Source of the DNA: Salminus brasiliensis
Lineage: Eukaryota > Chordata > Actinopteri > Characiformes > Bryconidae
DNA length: 64,000 nucleotides
Assembly: GCF_030463535.1 (NCBI RefSeq)
Contig: NC_132878.1
Coordinates: forward strand, 27,299,261-27,363,260
Direction of reading: 5' to 3'
Numbering within the stretch: position 1 is the stretch's first letter; every line of letters begins with the position of its first letter. Positions 47,136 through 58,722 of this stretch are shown here, piece after piece. The notes below the pieces were generated by a model. It did no database searches. It saw only the letters and a list, made by a program, of their open reading frames with translations, and was not told the DNA's origin. The position numbers and the translations under genes are program-made.

Positions 47136-50132
47136 TTACATGGTACGTTTAGGCGTTGCTGTGGAGAACCCCCCCTCCATTTCTGCCCTCCTAGTCTTGG
47201 CTGTTAGCTCTCTTGGGTTCTCGGATAGGTCAGAGCGAAGGTGGGGTATACCCTGGGTAATCCCAACTGGTCGACTCTTCCACTGTGTTCCGGATGGTGG
47301 GTTACTGCAGGGGTAAAGGGCATCACCTCCACCACCCATTATGTCCCCTTCAGCAGTTACTCTGGCTATACGTGCCGAGCTGCCACTGGGACAGGAGGCC
47401 TTTAGGGGGAGGTGTGAGGGTCTGACTGTTGATTGGCAGTTAGAAGTACAGCTCGACATCGTTTCCATCCATGGACTGCCTTGGGTGAACGTTTGCTGCT
47501 GCTGAGGAGAGAGGGCGGCTTTGTGAGAAGAGTCAAATACACAACCATACCCCTGCCTCCAACCATCTACACGATCCTTTCCTGGATGCCGCGGTAATGC
47601 CATGTCACAACTGTTTCCTGTTTCAGGGTTATTTTTCTTGCGGTGGAAGGAAGGAGCCATCTTCGAACCATGGGAAGCTACCGAAGCATAAAGCTCGCTT
47701 GTCTGGAACTCCAGACTGTCTGTGTCCAGAGAGCGGCTACGTCGGTTAAGTGCTAGCGGAGCGGGAGCAGGAGGGCCTGGTCGGCCCAGGCTAAGGTGCC
47801 GAGGAAGGCTCGTAATGCCCCAAGCATTGCTGAACAACAAGCTTTGCTCATAGACATCAAAGGTTCTCTGATCACACTCAGCAAAGGCGTCCTGCTGTAG
47901 ATAGCAGCCATCTTCCTCGAATGGCTCGTAAGGAGAAGTTAACTCCTCCTCCTCCTCTGCAAGCTCTGTCTGCTGTTCGCATTCGCCCTCGTTCTCCATG
48001 TCAACCACATCAAAGGTGACAATGGCAGGAAGAGCGCTCAGGCTTGGGCCAAAAGGTGAGCTGGACTCTGAACCATCCAGGCTCTCTGTAGAGTTGCGGT
48101 ACAGTCTGGTGTTTTTGGTGAAGTCTACTAATGCTTGCGAGAAACAAACCATTAGCTCCTCTTGTGACTGGCTGCAGCCTCTGGTCGGCGGTAAGGAGCT
48201 TCCATCTAGAGCTTCACAGCGTTCTTGCTCAGGATACAAGACTGTGTCTTGAGGAGGACTAGGTGTCTTCGAGACCTGTGGACTGAACCTCGAATCAGCC
48301 TTAGATCCATATAGGGGTTTGTGCTTGAGCTGAGGCCCACTGTGGGACAAAGCCTCCTTTATGACCTGGGATCCTTGCACTGGTCTGGCGCCATGCTGAT
48401 GGAGGTCATCCTCAGCTGGGCTTTTGCAGTTATCCTCAAGGTTTGTGTCACTATAGAAACAATCACCACAATACAGGACCTGATCTTTGGATGGGCTTCT
48501 CAGGTTCTGCAACTCACAGCACAGCAAGGCATGCTGAATCTTACTGAGACGTTCCTCCTCTGTCTCCATGGCACCGGTTTCCAAGGCATACAACAGGTCT
48601 CCTTTACCTTTGCTGCCCTGCACAGGGGCTCCCAGGAAACTGTGACTGTCTTTTGAGGGAATAGGTGGACTAAGCAGTCTGTCATCAGGCTCAAAAAGTT
48701 CATAAAGGGCATCACCACTATAGCTGTCCCGGGGAAGTCTTTCTTGCTGTGGACACTCCCTGGTCTCCTCGTCAGCTCCCGGAGTAGTGGAATCATAGTA
48801 ACCTTCGTCACTGTTGGGCACAGATTCCTGTCGGTCACTCTGTGGGGTTAGAAGATCGGTGGGTGTGAGGGCTGTTTCCGTGCCTCCCAAAGGGCTAGTG
48901 CTGGTGTTGCCGCTACTGCTGGTCGTGGCAGTATGAAAGGTGCTGATTGGCTGATCAGGAGTGATTGACAAACTGTCGGTCTGCTCTGATGGGAGGCAGC
49001 AGGCCTCGTTGCCAGCATCTGACTCCCAGAGACTATGCAGGTACTCACTGTCCACCTCATCTGGTGTTGCCATCTCCTCTCCGCCACCCTGATAAGTAAT
49101 GAGGCAAGAGCTGCGTTTGCCGGCGTTGCGACTTCCCCTTTCACCCGACACTGAACTCTCTGCAACACTGACGTCATCCTGGTCAGCAATTATGTCCCCA
49201 CAACCAGTAAGAGAATCAAAGCTCTTCAGGGAAGACACATCGCCAAAGATCATATTCACATTGTCCGAGGAGGCGGACATCGAAGGTAACTCACCCTCAG
49301 GCACGTCAGTATTTAGTTCAGCCAGGCGAGCCATCTCAGAGTCCGCAGATAACGGCTGCCGATATGTAGACAGTCTGCCCTTTCTCTTTTTTTCCTCCTC
49401 CCCATCATCTTTTCTTTCATCTCCCCTTTTTTCACCTTCCTCTACCTCACCCACCTTTCCCTTGCTCCTTCGTTTCTCAGGCACTAGCATTTCGTCCTTC
49501 GTACATTCGTCAGCTGCAGAAGCAGGCGGCTTTTCGGAATCACCGCTATTAGCTGCAATAGGCACAACTGGCTCCAAGACCTTGTCCAGGCGACGGTCAC
49601 TGGCATCGCTGTGATGACCAGCATTCGACTGACCAGGCACTGTTTCACCCGAGGACATTTCAAGCATCTCAGTTTTTTCCAGTTCAACATTTTTGTTCTT
49701 TCTGTGTCTCCTAATGCTGCTAAAAAGACCTCTGAGGCCTCTTCTTTGTCGTGGGAGGGATTGTGACTTCGCAAGAACTTCCTGCGTTTTTTGGGAGTCA
49801 CTTGAGCCGTTCGGGTTGTGGAACTCAAAGTCCGCCGAACTCATATCACCACCGCCCCTGATGCTTTCCTCCCAGCATCCCCTGCTAACACCATCATACG
49901 TCTGGCTCTTGGTTACACCTGTTTTGGATGACCCCCTTCCTTGGCCCTTTCCCCGGCCTCCAAAAAAACTTGGGAGCATACAGATGCTCTTCCGACCTCC
50001 AAAAAACTTAAACGCTGTCTTCTTTAGCTTCCCCGTGGGTGGCGTCTGGGGCTGCTGGGGATCCTGGGATATGGGGTCTGATGGTAGCCCACCAGCCGCA
50101 CCAACTAGCTCACTTTCTGCTACGGTCTCCAT
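47136..50132 (-). CDS. amer1: APC membrane recruitment protein 1 (AMER1/WTX), complete coding exon
   Basis: The single uninterrupted frame encodes 998 residues (human AMER1 is 1135). AMER1 binds phosphatidylinositol 4,5-bisphosphate and brings APC to the plasma membrane. It scaffolds the beta-catenin destruction complex and also influences LRP6 phosphorylation. Family blocks seen in order: Lys-rich GKLKKTAFKFFGGRKSIC (34-51) with PSFFGGR (54-60); GLRGLFSSIRRHRKNK (132-147); FGDVSSLKSFDSLTGCGDII (296-315), KRSSCLITYQGGGEEM (339-354), LLTPQSDRQESVPNSDEGYY (427-446) and LPRDSYSGDALYE (466-478) in the APC-binding part; FSQALVDFT (664-672); NRRSRSLDT (796-804); C-terminal RPVGITQGIPHL (954-965). 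Acidic runs lie at 228-247 and 725-731. The Arg-Glu-Ala repeat I remember from the middle of human AMER1 is absent (here residues 530-545). The start ATG has G at -3 and +4. AMER2/AMER3 share some blocks, but the whole block order and the neighbouring asb12 favour AMER1. Confidence 0.96.
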   Translation of the reverse strand: METVAESELVGAAGGLPSDPISQDPQQPQTPPTGKLKKTAFKFFGGRKSICMLPSFFGGRGKGQGRGSSKTGVTKSQTYDGVSRGCWEESIRGGGDMSSADFEFHNPNGSSDSQKTQEVLAKSQSLPRQRRGLRGLFSSIRRHRKNKNVELEKTEMLEMSSGETVPGQSNAGHHSDASDRRLDKVLEPVVPIAANSGDSEKPPASAADECTKDEMLVPEKRRSKGKVGEVEEGEKRGDERKDDGEEEKKRKGRLSTYRQPLSADSEMARLAELNTDVPEGELPSMSASSDNVNMIFGDVSSLKSFDSLTGCGDIIADQDDVSVAESSVSGERGSRNAGKRSSCLITYQGGGEEMATPDEVDSEYLHSLWESDAGNEACCLPSEQTDSLSITPDQPISTFHTATTSSSGNTSTSPLGGTETALTPTDLLTPQSDRQESVPNSDEGYYDSTTPGADEETRECPQQERLPRDSYSGDALYELFEPDDRLLSPPIPSKDSHSFLGAPVQGSKGKGDLLYALETGAMETEEERLSKIQHALLCCELQNLRSPSKDQVLYCGDCFYSDTNLEDNCKSPAEDDLHQHGARPVQGSQVIKEALSHSGPQLKHKPLYGSKADSRFSPQVSKTPSPPQDTVLYPEQERCEALDGSSLPPTRGCSQSQEELMVCFSQALVDFTKNTRLYRNSTESLDGSESSSPFGPSLSALPAIVTFDVVDMENEGECEQQTELAEEEEELTSPYEPFEEDGCYLQQDAFAECDQRTFDVYEQSLLFSNAWGITSLPRHLSLGRPGPPAPAPLALNRRSRSLDTDSLEFQTSELYASVASHGSKMAPSFHRKKNNPETGNSCDMALPRHPGKDRVDGWRQGYGCVFDSSHKAALSPQQQQTFTQGSPWMETMSSCTSNCQSTVRPSHLPLKASCPSGSSARIARVTAEGDIMGGGGDALYPCSNPPSGTQWKSRPVGITQGIPHLRSDLSENPRELTAKTRRAEMEGGFSTATPKRTM

Positions 50133-50249
50133 GACGACTTTTTGCTTTGCTGCTAGAGTTGTGTACTCATGACAAGAACTCTGCTCCCAGGTGCAGATGA
50201 AAGCTTCCTGGCGAAGTCTGCATTAAACACACCCGTTGCCATGTCACAC
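50133..50249 (-). other. amer1: amer1 5' UTR part of exon 2, with an upstream ORF
   Basis: A splice acceptor (minus strand cttgttttttag|gtgtgac) places the exon start at 50249. A 29-codon upstream frame starts at the ATG 50242-50240 and stops with TAG at 50155-50153, 20 bases before the amer1 ATG and in another frame. It may lower or regulate translation of amer1. The acceptor has a long T-rich tract. Confidence 0.65.
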
Positions 50250-53200
50250 CTAAAAAACAAGCGAATACACAATTAGAATGATTGAAACAAACCAAACGAG
50301 ATAAGAGATAACAAGATAACAAACCATAAGAGACCATAACTTGGAGAAACAGTAACCGCATGTCTTCATGACCACAAAGCTTCCGTTCACACTTAAAAAT
50401 AGTTAACTGGGAAAATACAAGAAGCTGAAAACGTCCACAGTGCCTGGTGCACGCTTAAAGAGCATTGCCCCAAAACAAGAGCAGTACAGAGACTGCGTTC
50501 GCACACAAAGTTCAATTTTAATACATTTAAAAAGCAGTCAGTCCCAATTTGGTACCGCCAATTAACCCACCCCTCGTAACTCCCCCTCACACTAGCACTA
50601 TCCACTCTAGGAGCTTTAGGAAATGACTCCTTCAATACATTTCCTGACCTAGAGCTGGTTAGAAGGAAGTTGTTGATCACAGAATGCATGCAATCCATTT
50701 TTGTTAAAAATGGCTCACAGGTGGATGCAGCATTGGCATGTACATCCTTTACAACACTACACAAGGCAGCAGTGTGAAGTTAGCCAATGAATGAATGACA
50801 TTACATTTTGAGTGGTACATGCTCTCATGTACGGCGTCTGTGCCTGGCCGTTTCATATGCAATTGTCTCATCTTGGCCACTCACCCTGTGGTGCGTCCAC
50901 AGTAGGTTTGAACCAGCCTTTATAACTTCAGCATAAATGGGCAGAACACTCGGGACTACTAAACTGTTGTAGGCAGAATAGGTGGATACGTAAAACGTCA
51001 TTCAGAGCTGTTTTTAGCCCTGTAATTGCCCACTTCTCCAAGTTGCTAAAGGGCTAGATCACAAATTTTGTACATTATTCCATCCTGTTGACGTGTATGA
51101 CTCATTTTTTTATCCAGTGACTGATAGCATAGTAAAAAGCAGCACACCCACACTACTCAGTTAAAGTGCTGGCTGATAAAAATAAATAAATAAATAAAAG
51201 AAAAAAGCCCCCACATCTGATCTGTGAGCTAACAACGCACATTTAAACACTAACTGGATTTAGAAAGCACTGGTCAATGGACATTCACATTATTGAAAGT
51301 GGACGAAAGAACAAATGGTCTACACAGCAGGCACAGCAGCACAATGAGTTGACAGATGTCACTTAGACAAAGACTGGCCCTGTGGCGTAAGATTAACTCG
51401 CTAAGAGAGAAGCATCAGTCCCAGTCAAGGACAACTGAAACAGTACGCACAGTAATACAAGGTAAGGGAAGACAATATATTCATAGGCAGATGTATTACA
51501 TACACTGAAAATCTGAACTGGGCTTTTCACGTTTTGCATTACGATCTAGATTTTGAAACCACTACCACATGTAGGATCATAATGCTTGACAGAAAACAAT
51601 GTCTTTTTGACTCAGTCAGATGATTTTAGGCACATAATTGTGATTAATCTTGTATTTCCAAAAAGGCAACTTGACAGGAAAGGTGGAAAAATAATGTTCT
51701 TAACGTTAAATGAAAAACAATGTAAAACCATTTTATTCCAAGTAATTTTGGAGCATATCTATTGGTCCACTCATTACTTTCTGACTATTCATCATGACAT
51801 CAATCTATAATAAGATAAATCAGGTGTGCTGCTGAAGGAACTCCATGTACAGCTCCATTCAGTACCGGGAGTTCACAGAGAACAACCACCTGTGTCCTTC
51901 TAACAGAGTTCTTCTAGCCAACAGATCAATAGCTTTACTGACCAACAGCACATTCTGACCGCTGACTTTATTAGGGTTTATTCTAATGTTATATAGAGTT
52001 TTACAGTAAACACACTCACTGACTTTATGTTTATTAGGGTTTATTCTAATGTTATATAGAGTTTTACAGTAAACACACTCACTGACCACTGACTTTATGT
52101 TTATTAGGGTTTATTCTAATGTTATATAGAGTTTTACAGTAAACACACTCACTGACCACTGACTTTATGTTTATTAGGGTTTATTCTAATGTTATATAGA
52201 GTTTTACACTAAACACACTCACTGACCACTGACTTTATGTTTATTAGGGTTTATTCTAATGTTATATAGAGTTTTACACTAAACACACTCACTGACCACT
52301 GACTTTATGTTTATTAGGGTTTATTCTAATGTTATATAGAGTTTTACACTAAACACACTCACTGACCACTGACTGTTTATTAGGGTTTATTCTAATGTTA
52401 TATAGAGTTTTACACTAAACACACTCACTGACCACTGACTTTATGTTTATTAGGGTTTATACTAATGTTATATAGAGTTTTACACTAAACACACTCACTG
52501 ACCACTGACTTTATGTTTATTAGGGTTTATTCTAATGTTATATAGAGTTTTACACTAAACACACTCACTGACCACTGACTTTATGTTTATTAGGGTTTAT
52601 TCTAATGTTATATAGAGTTTTACACTAAACACACTCACTGACCACTGACTTTATGTTTATTAGGGTTTATTCTAATGTTATATAGAGTTTTACACTAAAC
52701 ACACTCACTGACCACTGACTTTATGTTTATTAGGGTTTATTCTAATGTTATATAGAGTTTTACAGTAAACACACTCACTGACCACTGACTTTATGTTTAT
52801 TAGGGTTTATTCTAATGTTATATAGAGTTTTACACTAAACACACTCACTGACCACTGACTTTATGTTTATTAGGGTTTATTCTAATGTTATATAGAGTTT
52901 TACAGTAAACACACTCACTGACCACTGACTTTATGTTTATTAGGGTTTATTCTAATGTTATATAGAGTTTTACACTAAACACACTCACTGACCACTGACT
53001 TTATGTTTATTAGGGTTTATTCTAATGTTATATAGAGTTTTACACTAAACACACTCACTGACCACTGACTTTATGTTTATTAGGGTTTATTCTAATGTTA
53101 TATAGAGTTTTACACTAAACACACTCACTGACCACTGACTATGTTTATTAGGGTTTATTCTAATGTTATATAGAGTTTTACAGTAAACACACTCACTGAC

Positions 53201-54572
53201 CACTGACTTTATGTTTATTAGGGTTTATTCTAATGTTATATAGAGTTTTACACTAAACACACTCACTGACCACTGACTTTATGTTTATTAGGGTTTATTC
53301 TAATGTTATATAGAGTTTTACACTAAACACACTCACTGACCACTGACTTTATGTTTATTAGGGTTTATACTAATGTTATATAGAGTTTTACACTAAACAC
53401 ACTCACTGACCACTGACTTTATGTTTATTAGGGTTTATTCTAATGTTATATAGAGTTTTACACTAAACACACTCACTGACCACTGACTTTATGTTTATTA
53501 GGGTTTATTCTAATGTTATATAGAGTTTTACACTAAACACACTCACTGACCACTGACTTTATGTTTATTAGGGTTTATTCTAATGTTATATAGAGTTTTA
53601 CAGTAAACACACTCACTGACCACTGACTTTATGTTTATTAGGGTTTATTCTAATGTTATATAGAGTTTTACACTAAACACACTCACTGACCACTGACTTT
53701 ATGTTTATTAGGGTTTATTCTAATGTTATATAGAGTTTTACACTAAACACACTCACTGACCACTGACCATGTTTACAGAAGATTCACAGAAGGGGGAGGG
53801 GTCGGATTGATAATGAAACTAAGGATTAGGCTGGGAAGGGAGGAGGGGTGGGGGGGTGTTAGATATCTTAATCCTTAATAGATTATCCAGAACCAGACGT
53901 TTAGTCAAAACCAGAAATCACAGAGGAATTAAATAATTCCCAAAAACTTGCATATAATGAAACGCGCTTGAATACAATAAGGCAAATCGTGTGCATTAGT
54001 CTGTATTACTGGCGCTGGTGGGGTATTGTCTTCCAGGCAACAGGCAACAGATTGTGGCTACAGCTCCAAACAGGCGGCTGCTAACCTTTGCAATGGGTAT
54101 ACAACCTAAACCTGAAATTACACACACGTGTTAGCTACTTATATAAAAGAGAGAGAAACCATATGCTGCCGCCACAGACGCAATTACACACATATACAAA
54201 GGGTTTGTCTCCCACAACATGAAGTTCGTAGTGAAAGTAGCTAGAGGTAGCACAGGCTAGCTAGCTAATCAGGTCAACATAAACCCAAAACAGAGACATA
54301 TCTATCAGGAAAAAAATGAATTCGCTTAAAGTCAAAATTGTTACACTAGACACGTAAACGCGGGGAAACTGTGTCTTCATGACAGCGCAGGTCTGCTCAG
54401 AAAACCTTCACAGCCCCTCTTCAAACGCTAGCAGGCTAACCGCTAGTCACGTTAGCCACGACTGGTAGTAATGGTGCTGGGAGCCGTTGTCGGTTCTCCG
54501 TCTAAATTAAACGCAAGTAAGGCTCGCGAATTATGAACCGGCATAAATGAAAATAACGCAAAACACGCTTAC
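50250..54572 (-). other. amer1: amer1 intron 1 (predicted)
   Basis: Bounded by the donor GAA|GTAAGC at 54572 and the acceptor at 50250-50251. It holds the reverse 70-bp minisatellite (51960-53768). The rest, 50250-51959 and 53769-54572, shows no gene; an A-rich stretch lies at 51178-51205. The predicted structure, a non-coding exon 1 and one coding exon, is the one I recall for mammalian AMER1. Confidence 0.55.
51960..53768 (-). repeat. 70-bp minisatellite, reverse array (about 26 units)
   Basis: Units read gactttatgtttattagggt, ttattctaatgttatataga, gttttacactaaacacactc, actgaccact. This is the exact reverse complement of the array at 39975-40870. The same two-state site (cactaaac/cagtaaac) varies in both arrays. 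Short units missing a few bases occur near 52370 and 53140. It occupies the middle of amer1 intron 1. Confidence 0.97.
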
Positions 54573-54660
54573 TTCAATGTCCCATTCCGCGTTTGCATGA
54601 AGGCGGTTAGCCAGTTAGCATCAATCTGTGCAGCAGTGAGAGGAAAAAAAGCTTTACCGT
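54573..54660 (-). other. amer1: amer1 non-coding exon 1 (predicted)
   Basis: In minus-strand sense a leader beginning near 54660 ends at 54573 with a consensus donor (GACATTGAA|GTAAGCG). It is CpG-bearing and lies just downstream of a ZNF143-type promoter element. The exact transcription start is unknown. Confidence 0.5.
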
Positions 54661-54695
54661 CTGGATGCCACTTTGTTCGGGTGGACTGGCCGAAC

Positions 54696-54715
54696 TGCAC
54701 CTTGGGAAATGTAGT
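54696..54715 (-). promoter_or_regulatory. amer1: ZNF143-type promoter element of amer1
   Basis: ACTACATTTCCCAAGGTGCA on the minus strand closely follows the ZNF143/SBS consensus ACTACAATTCCCAGAATGC. These motifs sit within about 100 bp upstream of transcription starts at CpG promoters, which fits the predicted exon 1 just downstream. Confidence 0.6.
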
Positions 54716-54834
54716 TGTAAACACCTGCATGGGTCGTTAGTCCAGACTACAGCACTGCTTCATCTTCGACTATGAATAAGTTCCCCTTTTTGCATCACCA
54801 TTGGCTGAGAGACTGCAGCTCCAAAAACAAGCTG

Positions 54835-55862
54835 ATGAGAGACTGTAACACAATATCACAATACCTACATTTAGAGTGTTATTAATATTCAACCCTAATG
54901 AGAGACTGTAACACACACCTCAGTTTATATCACAATACCTACATTTAGAGTGTTATTAATATTCAACCCTAATGAGAGACTGTAACACACACCTCAGTTT
55001 ATATCACAATACCTACATTTAGAGTGTTATTAATATTCAACCCTAATGAGAGACTGTAACACACACCTCAGTTTATATCACAATACCTACATTTAGAGTG
55101 TTATTAATATTCAACCCTAATGAGAGACTGTAACACACACCTCAGTTTATATCACAATAACTACATTTAGAGTGTTATTAATATTCAACCCTAATGAGAG
55201 ACTGTAACACACACCTCAGTTTATATCACAATACCTACATTTAGAGTGCTATTAATATTCAACCCTAATGAGAGACTGTAACACACACCTCAGTTTATAT
55301 CACAATACCTACATTTAGAGTGTTATTAATATTCAACCCTAATGAGAGACTGTAACACACACCTCAGTTTATATCACAATTCCTACATTTAGAGTGTTAT
55401 TAATATTCAACCCTAATGAGAGACTGTAACACACACCTCAGTTTATATCACAATACCTACATTTAGAGTGTTATTAATATTCAACCCTAATGAGAGACTG
55501 TAACACACACCTCAGTTTATATCACAATTCCTACATTTAGAGTGTTATTAATATTCAACCCTAATGAGAGACTGTAACACACACCTCAGTTTATATCACA
55601 ATACTTACATTTAGAGTGTTATTAATATTCAACCCTAATGAGAGACCATAACACACACCTCAGTTTATATCACAATACCTACATTTAGAGTGTTATTAAT
55701 ATTCAACCTTAATGAGAGACCGTAACACACACCTCAGTTTATATCACAATACCTACATTTAGAGTGTTATTAATATTCAACCCTAATGAGAGACTGTAAC
55801 ACACACCTCAATTTATATCACAATACCTACATTTAGAGTGTTATTAATATTCAACACTAATG
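54835..55862 (+). repeat. 74-bp minisatellite, forward array (about 14 units)
   Basis: Unit: tgagagactgtaacacacac, ctcagtttatatcacaatac, ctacatttagagtgttatta, atattcaaccctaa. The first unit lacks 'acacctcagttt'. Units are nearly identical. The reverse complement reappears at the right window edge (63883-64000). The array begins about 120 bp upstream of the amer1 promoter element. Confidence 0.97.
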
Positions 55863-56295
55863 AGATATTTATTTCTGATTTGTCTTTAGGATTTTGATTG
55901 CTTGATGTCAAAAATAACATTTTCAGTGCTGTGTTTGCTGCCTGATTGAATTTCTGAATTTGTGCACATTTATCACATATTTCACATTATCCAGTGGTTT
56001 TTAAGCAGTTATGCAAGGAAAGAAATGTGATATTTTGGAACTTACTCATATAAGTCATGAAAACTAGCTCCTACATACATAAATGTCTATTATTTATTTT
56101 TTAATAACATTTTTGTTCTTTCATTTTAAGCATTATTAGGTTGATTTAGATTTAGATTTTAGATTTAGATTTGATTTAGGATGTCATTCAGTGACAAATT
56201 GTGCACACATTCAAGAATTCAGACAGGGTCTTTTTTTTCACTGGACTGTATATTTTCATACTGAAAAAAAAATCATTTAAGCATTTAAGTTTTAA
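55863..56295. other. AT-rich intergenic DNA, nothing recognised
   Basis: A small 'gatttagattt' internal repeat occurs near 56140-56180. No gene. Confidence 0.45.
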
Positions 56296-56592
56296 CATAC
56301 CATAACATAGCACCTAGCCATGCAGTCTGTCTATAAACATTTGTGAAAGCATGGGTCATTCTAAATTTCTTACCTCCAAGATACTGAGTGGTATTATTGA
56401 GAACTTAGCCACTAAGGCAAAGTTCCAGAGCAGTCACCACATACTGAGGAGCATAGTGCATAAAAGTCTCCTACTGCTGACTCAGTAACTGCAGAGCTCC
56501 AAAACTGCAGTTAGAGCTACAAAGGGGGATGCCTATGAAGCTTGGATGGAGTGTAGGTGCAGATGTCCCAATACTTTTGTCCATATAGTGTT
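56296..56592 (+). mobile_element. Internally deleted Tc1-like element
   Basis: 'gcacctagccatgcagtctg' and 'aacatttgtgaaagcatggg' are the 5' part, 'gagtggtattattgagaact' and 'agcatagtgcataaaagtct' are eroded transposase, and 'gatgtcccaatacttttgtc' with 'catatagtg' is the 3' terminal repeat. It belongs to the family of 34.6 and 42.2 kb. Confidence 0.75.
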
Positions 56593-56699
56593 TCTGTTGG
56601 AGATCAATTCTCTGGGAGATAAAATTGCACTCCCGTTAAATTCTGCCTTATTAAACAGTTAAAATCAAACAAACTCAGAGTGGTTTAGTGTGAAACACG

Positions 56700-56890
56700 C
56701 CGTTCTAAAGAAACCTACAGAATGAGAATTGTTCATAGGGACTCTGAATTGAACCAGATCTCTAAAATGTCTCTAAAGGCTCCCTTACAGAAAGTTATTA
56801 CACCAAATGGTGATGAATTCACTGAATGACTCCTGTGTTTTAACATAGTTTTGAGAAGGGTTTGGGTCTAAAATTATATCTTTTATATTT
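56700..56890. mobile_element. Dispersed MITE-like repeat
   Basis: 'aaagttattacaccaaatgg' and 'tgaattcactgaatgactcc' match the repeat at 45.6 kb. Confidence 0.45.
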
Positions 56891-57304
56891 TTTACCCATC
56901 CACAGTGTACCGTCAGGAAAAAAGAACAGAACAAGTACATGTTTGTTAACCATGCCCCTTTAGGGTTAACTGTGTCCCTTACAAGTAGAGCAACAAAAAT
57001 ATATATATTTGTATACATTATATATATACCACCCAGTAACAGTTTTGTATCATTTGTGTGTGTGTGTGTGTGGTACATACAGGGCGCTGTAAAATAATCC
57101 TAAAGTTTTTCCATATAAAAGTCACATATAAAAGTTGGTAAGTTTCTGTACAATTTACCACTTCACATCAAACCCCATTTTGGGTGTTTCTCTAAACCAT
57201 TTAATTATACAGAGAATTTGGATAATTGGTGTTGTTCACCTTTAATGATCAGTCCAGTCACATTCCATCTTATTACACACATAATAAGGAGTCAATCAGC
57301 AGAG
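56891..57304. other. Intergenic DNA between amer1 and asb12
   Basis: A short (GT)n occurs at 57053-57072. No gene was recognised. Confidence 0.4.
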
Positions 57305-57409
57305 ATTATTCCAGTCAGTACCATTTATTTACAATGCTTTCACTGTATGTGCGTGTAGGTGTGTGTGTATGTAGCAGATTCTGAAGGCACAGCCGAGTGT
57401 GTAAAGTGG
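57305..57409 (-). other. asb12: asb12 3' UTR (predicted)
   Basis: A minus-strand AATAAA at 57324-57329 lies about 81 bases after the asb12 stop codon, giving a short 3' UTR ending near 57305. A (GT)n-like stretch is near 57350-57372. Confidence 0.5.
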
Positions 57410-57564
57410 TCACTGCGAGATGTTGCAGTTCATAGGTTTGTGTTTTAGATAGTTTAAGAGTCTTGGAGGCACATCCAGAGAGTCTATAGCCTGAATCCTG
57501 TTCACCTGCTTAAGGTGTCTGCGGATAACCAGCCTACACTGAGACACAAGTGATCGGGGGCAAC
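57410..57564 (-). CDS. asb12: asb12 last coding exon (SOCS box)
   Basis: The acceptor at 57565-57566 follows a (GA)n-derived pyrimidine tract. The exon reads 51 residues and ends with TGA at 57412-57410. It contains the BC-box-like SLVSQCRLVIRRHL and a Cul5-box-like LDVPPRLLNYL. Too short for standard ORF listings; found by extending from the ankyrin exon. Confidence 0.9.
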
Positions 57565-57601
<37 letters not shown>

Positions 57602-58682
57602 AAGACAGTGTAGGCAGTTAACATACCAGTCAGAATTTTATAAATAATGTATCAGAATCAAAATTATTGTTGTTATTATATAGAATCCTGAAAATGAAAA
57701 GCCTTCACAAGTCTCAGTGTCTCCATTCTGCCTGCATGTCTGGTCCTCTCCTTTGTCCCCCTCTTACTTAATCCCACTCTACTTCTCTTTTTCTTTCCTT
57801 TTCCTCATCATCTCTCTCTCCTCACCTTTTCTTCCCTACCCATTCACACCTTGCTGTAACTTTCCCCCTCTCCTCTCTCCTCTCCTCTTTTCTCTTCTCT
57901 CTCTGTATGCACTCCCCCTCTGTGTGTGGTTACCTCTCTCTCTCAGCAGCAGTTCCAGGGCCTCGTTCTGTTTGGTGCTCTTCTCTATAATCAGCGTGGG
58001 CAGGTAGACATTAGCACCGAACTCGATCAGCAGTCTGACGAACTCAACGCTGCAGCCGTGTCTCAGGCACATCTCCAACACTGTCTTCCTGGCCGGTGCT
58101 GCCCTGTTGGACGACTTGTCCTCTGGCCAGTTGTAGTTGGGGTCGGCCCCATACAGCAGGAGGATCCTGAAGCAGTCCAGGTGGCCATAGACGGCCGCCA
58201 GGTAAAGCGGCCCGCTGCACACGGCCACGCCCGACGTCCACAGTGTGACCTTGGACCTGGCGTTGACCTCTGCGCCATGCTGGAGGAGATGGCGCAGGAT
58301 TTCGGCGTCCCCCTCGCGGGCGGCGGTCAGCACAGGAGAGCCGACGTTGCGGAGGTTCCCATTCGGGTCAGCACCGGCACGGAGCAGAGCCAGAACACAG
58401 CCCAGATAGCGTCCACAAACAGCTGAGAACAGCGGCGTCTGAGCCTTCACATCTACGCTGTCCACCTCCGCACCGTGGGCCAGCAGCAGCTGCAGGCACC
58501 GCAGGTGACCTAAAGACACAAACACACACTTTAATTGGTTTAATTGGAGACTTTAATGGATTTACAGTGAATGCTGGTTTAAGACTCGCTTTATCCCTTA
58601 AGAATTAAACAGGCTGTTTTTCGTTCTGTGCTTTTAAAGGGCCTATAGCTCACTCTCTCTCTCTCTCTCTCTCTCTCTTCCC

Positions 58683-58722
<40 letters not shown>

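Noticed and set aside
48500-49828. Minus- and plus-strand frames of 110-171 residues inside amer1
   Set aside because: They overlap the amer1 coding sequence in other frames and show no independent family match.
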